Below are positions 6,807-14,217 of a stretch of DNA of 15,823 nt, piece by piece; the first letter of the stretch is position 1, and each line of letters opens with the position of its first letter. Source of the DNA: Oscillospiraceae bacterium. Its GTDB lineage: Bacteria; Bacillota; Clostridia; Oscillospirales; Oscillospiraceae. The DNA is taken from positions 1-15,823 of the forward strand of contig WRMX01000070.1 in assembly GCA_009776905.1 (NCBI GenBank), given 5' to 3'. The notes below the pieces were generated by a model. That model had not been told where the DNA came from, did not search any database, and saw only the letters and a program-made list of their open reading frames with translations. The translations under genes and the position numbers were made by a program.

Positions 6807-7838
6807 TCAGCCGCCGATCGCCGTAAAAACCAAATCGCCAAATCGATGGATTTCCCCGCCATCCGTGACAAGCACTGCGCCTTCGATGCCCGCAGCCCGC
6901 TCCACCACCGCCGCAGCGTCGCCGCTGCCGAGCAGAAGCAGCGTCGTTGACAAAGCATCCCCATCCATCGAGCTCTCCGAAACAATCGTCACGCCCGCGA
7001 CGCCGCTGCGGACAGGCATGCCCGTCCCGGGGTCGAGGATATGGTGGTATGCTGTCCCGTCAACGACAAATCGGCGTTCATACGTTCCGGCGCTGACGAC
7101 GGAGGCTTCGCCGGTTTCAATAATCCCGATTAAATCCGTGCGCTCTCCAAATGGATCCGTCACGCCAATCTTCCATAAGCTGCCATCCGCTTTCTTCCCT
7201 ATTGTGACAATGTTCCCTCCAAGATCGATGATCGCGCTGGTAGCTCCGCGCCCTCTCAGCATTTCCGCAATGCAATCCGCAATATAGCCCTTTGCGATTC
7301 CTCCGAGATCGATCCACGCATCAGCATTCCCCATCTGCACGACGTTTCCCGCAATGTTGATTTTCCTATAATCGACGGTCTCGCGCGCAGCAGCGATATC
7401 CGCTTCGGCGGGCACCCCAGACATCCCGGTGAAATCCCACAAAGTGCTGAGCCGCCCGATTGATATGTCGAACATCCCGCCCGACATCTCGCCATATTCC
7501 ACGCCCGCGCGAATCAGCTCCGCCGTCTGCGGGGATACGGCAACCGGCTCGCCATGCGCATGGTTGATATTCCAAACATCGCTCCCCTCCGCGGAAATGC
7601 TGAACAATGCCTCCAATTCTTCGCATAAACCGAATGCGTCGGAGAGCAGTTCCTCGTCCTGCGGAGCATATATAGTAATGCTGCAAAACGTGTCCAGCAA
7701 CAACCGCGTCTCGCTGACAGGCTTTGCAGCATTTTTGTCTTCACATCCGCCCGCCCCCAACAACAGCAGCGTTATCAACAATGCTGCTCCCGCACGTCGG
7801 GCGTTGGCCGCCACGTCAAAACCGCATCTGCGCATCAT
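6807..7838 (-). CDS. apbE: FAD:protein FMN transferase lipoprotein (ApbE)
   Basis: Extracytoplasmic enzyme that splits FAD and attaches FMN to a Thr/Ser of exported flavoproteins, 343 aa. It has a lipoprotein signal peptide with Cys32 (LLGAGGC). Family motifs are DLGGIAKGY (177-185), IDLGGNIVTIG (204-214), VSAGTYERR, YHHILDPGTG (264-273) and DALST (294-298, the metal-site Asp and Thr). All are intact, so it should be active. The start lies 7 nt after the stop of the 226-aa gene; AGGGG in the end of that gene can serve as ribosome site. The evident substrate is the FMN-binding lipoprotein at 9566-10576, about 1.7 kb upstream, which has an ITGAT target motif. Confidence 0.95.
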   Translation of the reverse strand: MMRRCGFDVAANARRAGAALLITLLLLGAGGCEDKNAAKPVSETRLLLDTFCSITIYAPQDEELLSDAFGLCEELEALFSISAEGSDVWNINHAHGEPVAVSPQTAELIRAGVEYGEMSGGMFDISIGRLSTLWDFTGMSGVPAEADIAAARETVDYRKINIAGNVVQMGNADAWIDLGGIAKGYIADCIAEMLRGRGATSAIIDLGGNIVTIGKKADGSLWKIGVTDPFGERTDLIGIIETGEASVVSAGTYERRFVVDGTAYHHILDPGTGMPVRSGVAGVTIVSESSMDGDALSTTLLLLGSGDAAAVVERAAGIEGAVLVTDGGEIHRFGDLVFTAIGG

Positions 7839-7845
7839 GCAGCCG

Positions 7846-8526
7846 TCAACCCCTGTAGCCTGCGCGCGCCAATGCGATGTCCACGGCGCTCCTATATCTT
7901 TCGAGCGTCTGGGCCGTCAACGATTCCGCCAGGAAACTCCCGGTGTCGCGGTCGGTTATGTTCCAGCTTGTGTTGAAAACCTGCCTGTCGCAGACACGAT
8001 ATTGAATATCGTGCATCTCGGGGATATCGGCCTTTCTGTCCATGCTCGGCGCGATGTCAGTGACGATAGAGAGATTCATTATGATCAGCTTGCCATATTG
8101 ATATGCGATCATATCAGCGGCATCGTCCCCCAAATACTGGTTTTGCGAGGTGAACTGAAGCCATATCGCATTTACTGTATCCGAAATGAACATCCATTCA
8201 TCCGGTATGTCCGTAAAAATGCTGCACCTGTAGACGCACTCCGGGTCGCTCCCATTCTCATCGACAAACTGGTGCGCATATCCGCTCCTCGCCCTGCTGC
8301 TCTCGGAAGTGACCCCTCCCGTGTTTTTGACAAGCAGCATCGGCGGTTCGGAGAGCATCGCTTTTTTCCTCACAGGCACTGGAAATGTCCAACCATCGCC
8401 AAAACTCAACAATGTTTTGCCGTCCAACAGCTCATGTTGGCGGTAGCCCGCCTTTTCGGGAAAAGACGCGGTGTGTTGATTAGCGATTGGCACGACCAAT
8501 ATCGGCGGGTGTTTTAAATCAAACAT
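7846..8526 (-). CDS. Unrecognised 226-aa cytoplasmic protein
   Basis: I do not recognise this family. The protein starts MFDLKHPPILVV at ATG 8526 behind an excellent AAGGAGGAT site; the frame is open to 8565 but that part has no ribosome site. It has no signal peptide and no membrane segment, is mixed alpha/beta in appearance and slightly acidic, with patches such as DIPDEWMFISDTVNAIWLQF and YQYGKLIIMNLSIVTDI. The C-terminus (about 195-226) looks helical. It has its own promoter (8609-8636) and is followed after 7 nt by apbE, so it is likely co-expressed with the flavin transferase. A link to flavin supply or to regulation of the system is conjecture. Confidence 0.8.
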   Translation of the reverse strand: MFDLKHPPILVVPIANQHTASFPEKAGYRQHELLDGKTLLSFGDGWTFPVPVRKKAMLSEPPMLLVKNTGGVTSESSRARSGYAHQFVDENGSDPECVYRCSIFTDIPDEWMFISDTVNAIWLQFTSQNQYLGDDAADMIAYQYGKLIIMNLSIVTDIAPSMDRKADIPEMHDIQYRVCDRQVFNTSWNITDRDTGSFLAESLTAQTLERYRSAVDIALARAGYRG

Positions 8527-8608
8527 GGTAATCCTCCTTCGACGCACATATGTTATGCAATCCATGCAATGTTATGTAATTCACAGTTATAATCTACTTA
8601 TTACACAT

Positions 8609-8636
8609 ATTATACACATTATAACAAAAAAATCAA
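8609..8636 (-). promoter_or_regulatory. Putative promoter of the 226-aa gene - apbE - dehydrogenase unit
   Basis: On the minus strand TTGATT (8636-8631) and TATAAT (8614-8609) are 16 nt apart. The -35 overlaps the last codons of the upstream gene. A second TATAAT-like hexamer lies in between. The 8527-8632 gap is strongly AT-rich, and closer to the gene has a repeated 10-nt motif (TACATAACAT, then TGCATAACAT) that could be an operator. No clear terminator precedes it, so read-through from the lipoprotein genes is possible. Confidence 0.6.
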
Positions 8637-9172
8637 TCAATTAAACGCGGCATTATGACATCGATGGTCGTAACGTATTTGCACCACCGCTGAGCATAAG
8701 ACTCGCTCCTGATCACAAGCAAAAAAGGGCCGATTCCCCCCTCGCCCTGCGGCTTCAAAACGTCGCCATCCATTTCATAGCAAATGTATACATTATCGAC
8801 GCTCTCGACCTCTTCTTTTGAAAGAGGCGAATAGTACGAATCCAGACCCGTAACGCCAATACGCTCTGCCTTGTCAACATCTACATCCAGCGCATCAAGC
8901 ACCAGCCTCAGTTCTACCCCTTTGAATCTCGCGTCGCGCGGGCTTGTGGAGCTGGTCGCATAAGCCGCGACAAACTCTTGCGGGTCTGAATCAACCAGCA
9001 TCTGCAACCCTATTGTTGCAACAAGCTCACCTCCGACCCGCACCTCAAACTCGCTGTTTTCCTCCAGAGCTTTTCGCAGCTCGGCATCGCCACGATTCAA
9101 ATATGCCAACAGAGCCGTGGCCGCCAACAACATAAAAAGGACAGCATAAATGACGATATTTGGCTTTTTCAT
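8633..9172 (-). CDS. Membrane-anchored SUOX-like (molybdopterin-oxidoreductase fold) domain protein
   Basis: Exported protein of 179 aa with an N-terminal signal anchor (about residues 5-24) and one small extracytoplasmic domain. The domain pattern FKGVELRLVLDAL, then a YSPLSKEEV strand, then GPFLLVIRSESYAQRWCKYV and a final TTIDV strand fits the Oxidored_molyb (sulfite-oxidase) fold seen in small Firmicutes proteins. The position of the molybdenum-ligating Cys, before the GVxL helix, reads AYATSSTSP and has no Cys, so cofactor binding is unlikely. ATG 9172 is preceded by AAAGGA with 10-nt spacing. It is the last gene of the lipoprotein series and follows the DUF4405-like gene by 139 nt. Role inferred: a partner in the flavin redox chain. 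Confidence 0.75.
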   Translation of the reverse strand: MKKPNIVIYAVLFMLLAATALLAYLNRGDAELRKALEENSEFEVRVGGELVATIGLQMLVDSDPQEFVAAYATSSTSPRDARFKGVELRLVLDALDVDVDKAERIGVTGLDSYYSPLSKEEVESVDNVYICYEMDGDVLKPQGEGGIGPFLLVIRSESYAQRWCKYVTTIDVIMPRLID

Positions 9173-9311
9173 GTGAATGCAGTCCTTTCCTATTTTTGCT
9201 TGTCACCACGCCGCCGGTTGCTTCCTCAATTTCCTCAACTTCCTCATCTTTCGCCACTGTGACCTCCGGGTCAGGATGCCGATGCCGCAGGACAAACAAT
9301 CCACAGGAAAG
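9173..9311 (-). other. Open frame continuing past the DUF4405-like stop codon (acidic tail)
   Basis: Directly after the TAG at 9314-9312 the same frame stays open to 9045. It reads LSCGLFVLRHRHPDPE, then an acidic stretch DEEVEEIEEAT (three GAGGAA-type 9-nt units) and a Lys-rich part, before running into the next gene. It looks more like coding sequence than spacer. It could be a lost C-terminal tail of the 85-aa protein, a sequencing error or chance. It also supplies the ribosome site of the next gene. Confidence 0.35.
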
Positions 9312-9569
9312 CTAGCTTTTCCCATCTCTCTTCGTCAAGGCGCGAATCCCCGCAACGTATATCTTTCTATTCACAACAAAGTGAATCACGACAATAAGGC
9401 ACATCAGAATAGCCGCCGCGAAGTGAATCCCGCGCAGCGTATACCGCGAAATGCCCCAAACGAGGCCTGTCTTGCCAAAGTAGAGAAGCGCGCCCGTAAA
9501 AGCCAGAAACAAAACAATTATGATCAATAACGTTGACAAAACTGCCCTTACGGCAGCGATACGCTTCAT
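9312..9569 (-). CDS. Small two-helix membrane protein, DUF4405-like (putative b-type haem protein)
   Basis: Membrane protein of 85 aa with two hydrophobic helices (about 9-30 and 47-67). The second carries His49 and His63 (LRGIHF and VVIHFVVNRK), a layout typical of DUF4405-like proteins that are thought to bind haem in the membrane. Such proteins occur beside FMN-binding and ApbE genes in flavin electron-transfer loci. Its ATG overlaps the stop of the FMN-binding gene (ATGA), with GGAGG 10 nt upstream, so the two are translated together. Inferred role: moves electrons between the membrane pool and the flavinylated lipoprotein. At 85 aa it is short, and the frame continues after the TAG. Confidence 0.65.
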   Translation of the reverse strand: MKRIAAVRAVLSTLLIIIVLFLAFTGALLYFGKTGLVWGISRYTLRGIHFAAAILMCLIVVIHFVVNRKIYVAGIRALTKRDGKS

Positions 9570-10576
9570 TCCAATACAACCTCCAAAAGATAATTCGTAA
9601 ACCTCTGGCCGAAAACATCATCGATCACAACGATGCGCATCGCGCCGGGCTTGCCGTTTTTCATCATTAACGGCATATCATTGTCCTCATACATAACAAA
9701 AACGCCGTTCTCCCTCCGCACCTCGTCCATGTTGATCCCTGACGTATAGTCATCGACGCCGACCGCCCAAACGCGGTCATATGACTCCAAAATCGCAGAG
9801 TCTGCGAAATTAAGGACGTTTGACAGCAGCGTTCCCCTGAAATTGTGCTGCGTCACGCCATCGGACGAATGTATGCTCATCGTCCGCTTGACGGATGGCA
9901 TCTCACGGATATCATCAATGCCGACCTCCGCAATAACGACGCCGAATGCACGGATGGCAATGCTTCCCGTCTCAACAGGGCCGTCGCCAACCGCCGCTTC
10001 AAAGCGTACCATATATGGAACCTCATCCGCATCCTGCCCCAAGACATACTCACGATACGCGCCAAATGCCGCATTGACGCCATTGATAATCCCCTCAGTC
10101 GATACTGTCGCTCCCGTGATGGCGACGATATCCCATTCCTCCCGCGCTTCCAGCCGCACAAGCCTCAAATAGTCGTCGACGGTTTTCCCCGCAAATCTGT
10201 CCGTAAACCAGGACTTGTCCATATCGCGCACATAATGTGGCGTTTCGACATGATTCACGATACGCATTCCGACGCTTTCTCCCAGCATTCCGTCGATGAC
10301 CAGCGCGAGCGTGACCGGGCCGTTGTACGCTATCGGCTTCATTATAAATGCATATAAGTCTCCATTTTTGTATACCTTGTCGAGCGCGGGAAATTTTTTT
10401 GCGCGCGCTTTTGTTATGACATCGCCGCTGATGTCTTTGAATGCGGCAGCGTCCATATCGCAAATTTCAGCTATTGCGGCAGCCTCAGCATCAGTTAGCT
10501 CCGTTCTCCGACCGCCGCAAGCAGCGAGCGCGAAAACTGCGAATATAGCTATAACCATGGACGCTATTTTTCGCAT
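9566..10576 (-). CDS. FMN-binding (flavinylated) lipoprotein fused to a SUOX-like domain
   Basis: Exported lipoprotein of 336 aa, signal peptide with lipobox LAAC (Cys20). Residues about 60-180 are an FMN-binding domain of the RnfG/NqrC type: ETPHY (111-115), then DIVAITGATVST, in which Thr157 of the TGAT motif is the expected site of covalent FMN attachment by ApbE. Residues about 200-336 form a second domain that resembles the small SUOX fold (FRGTLLSNVLNFA, then AVGVDDYTSGI, and an ending IVVIDD..RFTNYLLEVV); no Cys stands at the metal-ligand position. The start lies 4 nt after the upstream stop with GGGTGAG as ribosome site. The 3' end overlaps the DUF4405-like gene. This is the central electron carrier of the proposed system. 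Confidence 0.85.
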   Translation of the reverse strand: MRKIASMVIAIFAVFALAACGGRRTELTDAEAAAIAEICDMDAAAFKDISGDVITKARAKKFPALDKVYKNGDLYAFIMKPIAYNGPVTLALVIDGMLGESVGMRIVNHVETPHYVRDMDKSWFTDRFAGKTVDDYLRLVRLEAREEWDIVAITGATVSTEGIINGVNAAFGAYREYVLGQDADEVPYMVRFEAAVGDGPVETGSIAIRAFGVVIAEVGIDDIREMPSVKRTMSIHSSDGVTQHNFRGTLLSNVLNFADSAILESYDRVWAVGVDDYTSGINMDEVRRENGVFVMYEDNDMPLMMKNGKPGAMRIVVIDDVFGQRFTNYLLEVVLE

Positions 10577-10580
10577 AATC

Positions 10581-11891
10581 TCACCCTTCTAGCGTGGGCT
10601 CCGCCCGCCTTATCCTCAAAAGCTCGCCAATGTCCGGAACGCCATGGTCCACCGCCCAAATAACGCTGGCCCCGCCGTTGTCCAGCGGAACTAAAACAGC
10701 ATCGAAGAGCACGTCGCCCGCCACCCGGACCCGCTCCCCCGCCGTCCCGAGCAAGTCAAACTCCGCAGCCCTGACAGTTTCCATACCGGCTTCATATAAA
10801 ACCTCGTCCAGCGGAATGCCTTTCAGCCCGCCCGCCTCCACAGCGTCCATATACTCCGCAAGCATATATGGGAACACGGCCGCGTCGGCGTTTGTGGAAA
10901 TCCAAGCAATCCTTTGCACGTTCATGCCGAGCATGATATATGGCGCGACATTCGTTGGCGCGTCCTCGCCATCGATTTTAATATAATACCGCGACTTCAC
11001 CATGTTCATTGCTTCATCCTTCTTGAAACCGTCCGTCGATTTCATCGTAAAGAAAGCTTTGCTGTCTACATAATCCAGTCGCGAGAACAATTGCTCCAAA
11101 TCGATCGCCTGGTCTTTCGACCCGTAATACTCATACTCATAAGGCTCAATTCCAGCTGTCAGCGCGTTAAAAACCCACACGTTCTTGATATCCTTCTTCG
11201 GAATCTCCTCGTATAAAACGATTTTCGCGACCTGTTTGACCCAATATGGGCCGAACTGCCCCGGAACGGCAGCGCGAGCCGGCGCATTATCCGCATCCAG
11301 CTTTGCTTCCCCATCGATAACGACAGCCAAAAGCAGATCCGGCGTGTCATCGAGCAGCTCCTTTGAAAACAGGCAGTAATAGTTGTCGCGCCCTATTATG
11401 GCGAAGCCCTCATAGTCGTCGATGTTTCCCCCCGCAAATGCGACGACATCACGCACGCGCGGCCCCGACATGAGAAACTCCTCATACATGCCCGTGGTGC
11501 GCATATAGCTGGCTTGAATATCCACCTGCTCCAGCGCGCGCAGTTCCGATATTTTGACTTCCGCGATTCCGCCCTCAAGCTCATGCAATCCTTCGACCAG
11601 TATTGTCTGTGCCTCATATTCGGCATCGCCGCTGTTCAGCGGCTCCGCCCCTTTCGATGCTTCGGTGCTTTGCCGCTCCTGCGCATTATCCTGCTCCTGC
11701 GTATCATGTTGCTGCTGCGCGTTATTCTGTTCTTGCGCGGTTTGCGCTCCCTGCCGCTCCGTTGAGTCAGTATTGCTCCCGGCCTGCCCGCAGCCCGCAA
11801 CAAGGAAAGCGCAAAATAAAGCGAGTGCGGCAACGGTTCTTATGAACACCGATACGGTTCTTTTGAACGCTGTGATATTGTTTATGCTCAC
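10581..11891 (-). CDS. Lipoprotein with one or more SUOX-like domains
   Basis: Surface lipoprotein of 436 aa. Signal peptide with lipobox LVAGC (Cys34), then a Gln/Asn/Glu-rich linker (about 40-90). The first SUOX-like domain is at about 95-225 (ISELRALEQVDIQASY, GPRVRDVVAFAGG, GFAIIGRDNY, GPYWVKQVAKIVLYE). The rest (225-436) holds segments of similar rhythm, such as IDLEQLFSRLDYVDSK with STDGF, and GIPLDEVLYEAGM with AEFDLLG, so one or two further divergent units are likely. No cofactor Cys is seen. I chose GTG 11891 because it gives a clean signal peptide and overlaps the stop of a 24-codon ORF (GTGA); the frame is open upstream to 12023 but that overlaps the preceding gene. A 7-aa near-repeat (FKRTVSV, FIRTVAA) lies in the signal peptide. 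Confidence 0.75.
   Translation of the reverse strand: MSINNITAFKRTVSVFIRTVAALALFCAFLVAGCGQAGSNTDSTERQGAQTAQEQNNAQQQHDTQEQDNAQERQSTEASKGAEPLNSGDAEYEAQTILVEGLHELEGGIAEVKISELRALEQVDIQASYMRTTGMYEEFLMSGPRVRDVVAFAGGNIDDYEGFAIIGRDNYYCLFSKELLDDTPDLLLAVVIDGEAKLDADNAPARAAVPGQFGPYWVKQVAKIVLYEEIPKKDIKNVWVFNALTAGIEPYEYEYYGSKDQAIDLEQLFSRLDYVDSKAFFTMKSTDGFKKDEAMNMVKSRYYIKIDGEDAPTNVAPYIMLGMNVQRIAWISTNADAAVFPYMLAEYMDAVEAGGLKGIPLDEVLYEAGMETVRAAEFDLLGTAGERVRVAGDVLFDAVLVPLDNGGASVIWAVDHGVPDIGELLRIRRAEPTLEG
10591..10609. repeat. Possible degenerate hairpin repeat at a gene 3' end
   Basis: GTGGGC-TCC-GCCCGC (10594-10608) is again a 6-bp stem with a 3-nt loop, and its surroundings (AGCGTGGGCTCCGCCCGCC) resemble AACGTGGGCTGCGCCCAC at 15723-15740. 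It encodes the last residues of the 436-aa lipoprotein, as the copy in lysR does for that protein. It may be chance. Confidence 0.3.
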
Positions 11892-11962
11892 ACACTGCGA
11901 TTCCGTGCGTTTATTACCCTGTTCCGCCTCAATGCGAGGCATAGGCGCCGCAATCCACGCAT
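11888..11962 (-). CDS. Possible 24-codon leader ORF coupled to the SUOX-like lipoprotein
   Basis: The ORF starts ATG 11962, 8 nt after the metallophosphatase stop, with GGAG 11 nt upstream (in the end of that gene). It ends in TGA 11890-11888, which overlaps the GTG start of the next gene as GTGA. The peptide is very basic (eight Arg) and unrecognised. The main start has no good ribosome site of its own, so re-initiation after this ORF is a reasonable idea. It may also be a chance ORF. Confidence 0.35.
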   Translation of the reverse strand: MRGLRRLCLALRRNRVINARNRSV

Positions 11963-11970
11963 CCGTATTC

Positions 11971-14178
11971 TTACTCCAAAACTTTAAACTCAAACTCAGC
12001 AACCTCACTGTCACATTTTCCATAACCGACGACGATCGCCCTGATTTTCATCGATTCCGTCACCACGATCGGCACATTTAGCTCCGGCTGGTATGTGCTG
12101 GGATTATATAAGGCCGACGCCGTTGTCGGATCGCTGCCATCAATAGTGTAATAAATTTTAACAAGACCGAAATATTTGTGCTGCAGCTTAACAGACTCGC
12201 CTGCAGCGATGAGCCCCGGCGACGGGAACGTGCTCGCGGCTTCCCAAACGTCGCAAGGCTCCTCGTTGATAACGATCTCGGACAGCCCTTCGACAAACGC
12301 CGGATTCGTATGCTCAGATGGGTCGCTCTGTCCAAAGACCAGCATCGGCCTGTCTTCGCGCAAATCCTTCAGGTCTGTGGAACCCGCTCTCCATCTATAT
12401 GCGACAACAGGCATGACAGGCTCTGCCCCATCTCCGCTCTCCCCGGCAAACGGGAAATAATATCGCGCGCATAAGAGTTGCTCCCGAGTCAAGCTCGTCT
12501 CATAACCGTCTATTCCGCGAAAAGTCACGGTCTGCGCTTTCTCCAAAAGACCTGATACTCTCAATATGCCAATTATATCATATCCATCCGCGACCATAAA
12601 TCGCACCGACGGCCAGTTGTTTATCGTCGAATATGTATGGGCAAATGAATCAACCTGCTTTGGATATGCAGTAGAAAGCTCCTCTTCGGTGAAGCTGAAT
12701 AGTTCCGTTCCTTTGGTATCGACAATCCTTATGCGCCATTCATCGCCTGTTTCAGTTCCGTAACCGCTACCCGCGCCGCTTTGCCCGGCGCCCTCTTGCG
12801 TTGCGCCGCCTTGCTCCGTAGCGCCTTGCCCCGCGCTACTGCTGTGGCCGTCCCCGCCTTGCCCCGCGTTTCCGTTCTGCACCGCTCCGCCTTGCCCCGC
12901 TTCATGCGAATCTCCCAGAACAAAGCGATCAATCTCATTATTCGCTGCGTCGTATGCAATAACCGCAAGCGAGTCACGGCTTGCAGTCAAAACAACAAAG
13001 TTTGACGCCGGGAAACCGACGTCGACATAGTCATATCCCGCCATAGAATATGTCGCCTTGTCTCCGGACGCGGCCATGATCTGGACAATTCCGACACTGG
13101 CCGCATCGCTTCCCCCAACATTCGCGGCGGATGCATCGCTCCCCGCGCCGCTTCCCTCCCCGTTCGCGGAGGTTGCATCGCCTCCATTGGCTTCGCCGCT
13201 TCCCTCCCCGTTCGCGGAGGTTGCGCTGCTAACTCCCCCATTACCATTGCCGCCTTCGGCTCCTAAATTATTATCACCAGCCATCGGCATTGACCGCGCA
13301 TAGGTATGTTGATGCCCGCACAGGATAAGCGAAACCCCCGCGTTTTCCAATAACGGCAGAAAATGCTCGCGCATAGCCTCCGCGCGCTGCGCATCTTTCG
13401 GATTGTCGGCAACAGGCCACATAGGATGGTGCATCACAGCGACAATCCAATCCGATTCCCGCGCCGCATTGCTTTCCAAAACGCCGCGCAACCATTCGAT
13501 ATCGTCAGCATTGGCAGCACCCATCGCGTTGCTATCGAGCATAATGAAGAATATCGGCCCCAGGCTTAATGTATAGAAGAAACCATTATCCTGCCTTCCC
13601 GGAGCCTGGCTAGGATAATCAAACTGCTCTGCCAATAATGGGTAGTTATCGTGGTTTCCCGCGACTGCGGCAGTGGCAAGGCCGTCTAATCGTCCCCCTG
13701 CCGCTTGCCAAAATCTTTGCCATTCCTCTACATCGCCGCCGTCATTGACAGTATCGCCTCCGAATATAACTGCATCTGGAATGGGGACAGACGCAAGCGC
13801 TAGTTCCAGCAGCTCGCCAAACCCGTTGAAATCTCCCGTTTCCGGGTCCGGTTGCGTGTCGCTGAAAAACAGGAAAGAAACCTTCTCGGAAGAGGGCGCC
13901 TCAGCGTTATCTGCCGTGCCATCACCTGCGGAGCCATCACCGCTCACCGTGCCATCGCCTGCGGAGCCGTCCACGTTCGCTGTTCCATCGCCACCCGCAG
14001 AATCATCCACGCCCGCCGTGCCACCATCGTTGGAGAAAGCCGCATCGTCTTCAAAACCGCCCTGATTGCCATTCGGCGCCGCTTCGCCGATGCCCGGTGT
14101 CCTGCCACATCCTCCGAGCATGAGGACCAGCGCGATCAACTCCACAATTGCAACAAGACTTCGCATTTTATCGCGCAT
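11971..14178 (-). CDS. Metallophosphatase lipoprotein with SUOX-like and chitobiase-type C-terminal domains
   Basis: Surface lipoprotein of 735 aa, lipobox LGGC (Cys24). A low-complexity Gly/Asp linker (28-97) has 12-aa repeats of the GDGTxxxDGSA type. The calcineurin-like metallophosphoesterase domain (about 98-420) shows FSDTQ (Asp107), GGDTVND (Asp142), GNHDN (174-178), MHHP (249-252) and GHQHTYAR (288-295), the usual two-metal site. It is interrupted at about 305-362 by a Gly/Ser/Asn/Ala insert. A second Gly/Gln linker (423-478) leads to a SUOX-like domain (about 480-640, YSTINNWPS and FRGIDGYETSL, no Cys) and a chitobiase/hexosaminidase C-terminal-type domain (about 655-735, KIYYTIDGSDPTTASALYNP). 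ATG 14178 has GAGGAG 10 nt upstream; GTG 14184 is the alternative. Substrate unknown. Confidence 0.85.
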   Translation of the reverse strand: MRDKMRSLVAIVELIALVLMLGGCGRTPGIGEAAPNGNQGGFEDDAAFSNDGGTAGVDDSAGGDGTANVDGSAGDGTVSGDGSAGDGTADNAEAPSSEKVSFLFFSDTQPDPETGDFNGFGELLELALASVPIPDAVIFGGDTVNDGGDVEEWQRFWQAAGGRLDGLATAAVAGNHDNYPLLAEQFDYPSQAPGRQDNGFFYTLSLGPIFFIMLDSNAMGAANADDIEWLRGVLESNAARESDWIVAVMHHPMWPVADNPKDAQRAEAMREHFLPLLENAGVSLILCGHQHTYARSMPMAGDNNLGAEGGNGNGGVSSATSANGEGSGEANGGDATSANGEGSGAGSDASAANVGGSDAASVGIVQIMAASGDKATYSMAGYDYVDVGFPASNFVVLTASRDSLAVIAYDAANNEIDRFVLGDSHEAGQGGAVQNGNAGQGGDGHSSSAGQGATEQGGATQEGAGQSGAGSGYGTETGDEWRIRIVDTKGTELFSFTEEELSTAYPKQVDSFAHTYSTINNWPSVRFMVADGYDIIGILRVSGLLEKAQTVTFRGIDGYETSLTREQLLCARYYFPFAGESGDGAEPVMPVVAYRWRAGSTDLKDLREDRPMLVFGQSDPSEHTNPAFVEGLSEIVINEEPCDVWEAASTFPSPGLIAAGESVKLQHKYFGLVKIYYTIDGSDPTTASALYNPSTYQPELNVPIVVTESMKIRAIVVGYGKCDSEVAEFEFKVLE
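13147..13224 (-). repeat. Direct repeat (30 nt, period 48 nt) in the metallophosphatase insert
   Basis: 13147-13176 and 13195-13224 are identical over 30 nt. They encode the two SANGEGSG segments of the low-complexity insert between GHQH and the last strands of the phosphatase domain. A recent tandem duplication of 16 codons is the simple explanation. Confidence 0.85.
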
Positions 14179-14217
14179 TCTCACAGTTCTCCTCTTTCAC
14201 ACCGCGCTCTCAATGGC

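Noticed and set aside
7429..8517. Long plus-strand open frame (362 codons) opposite apbE and the 226-aa gene.
   Set aside because: The sequence has no recognisable motif and mirrors codon bias of the well-supported minus-strand genes. The same holds for 3526-4278 plus and other opposite-strand frames.
9312..9314. Pyrrolysine or programmed read-through at the TAG.
   Set aside because: No supporting element or pyl gene is seen; a nonsense mutation or sequence error is simpler.
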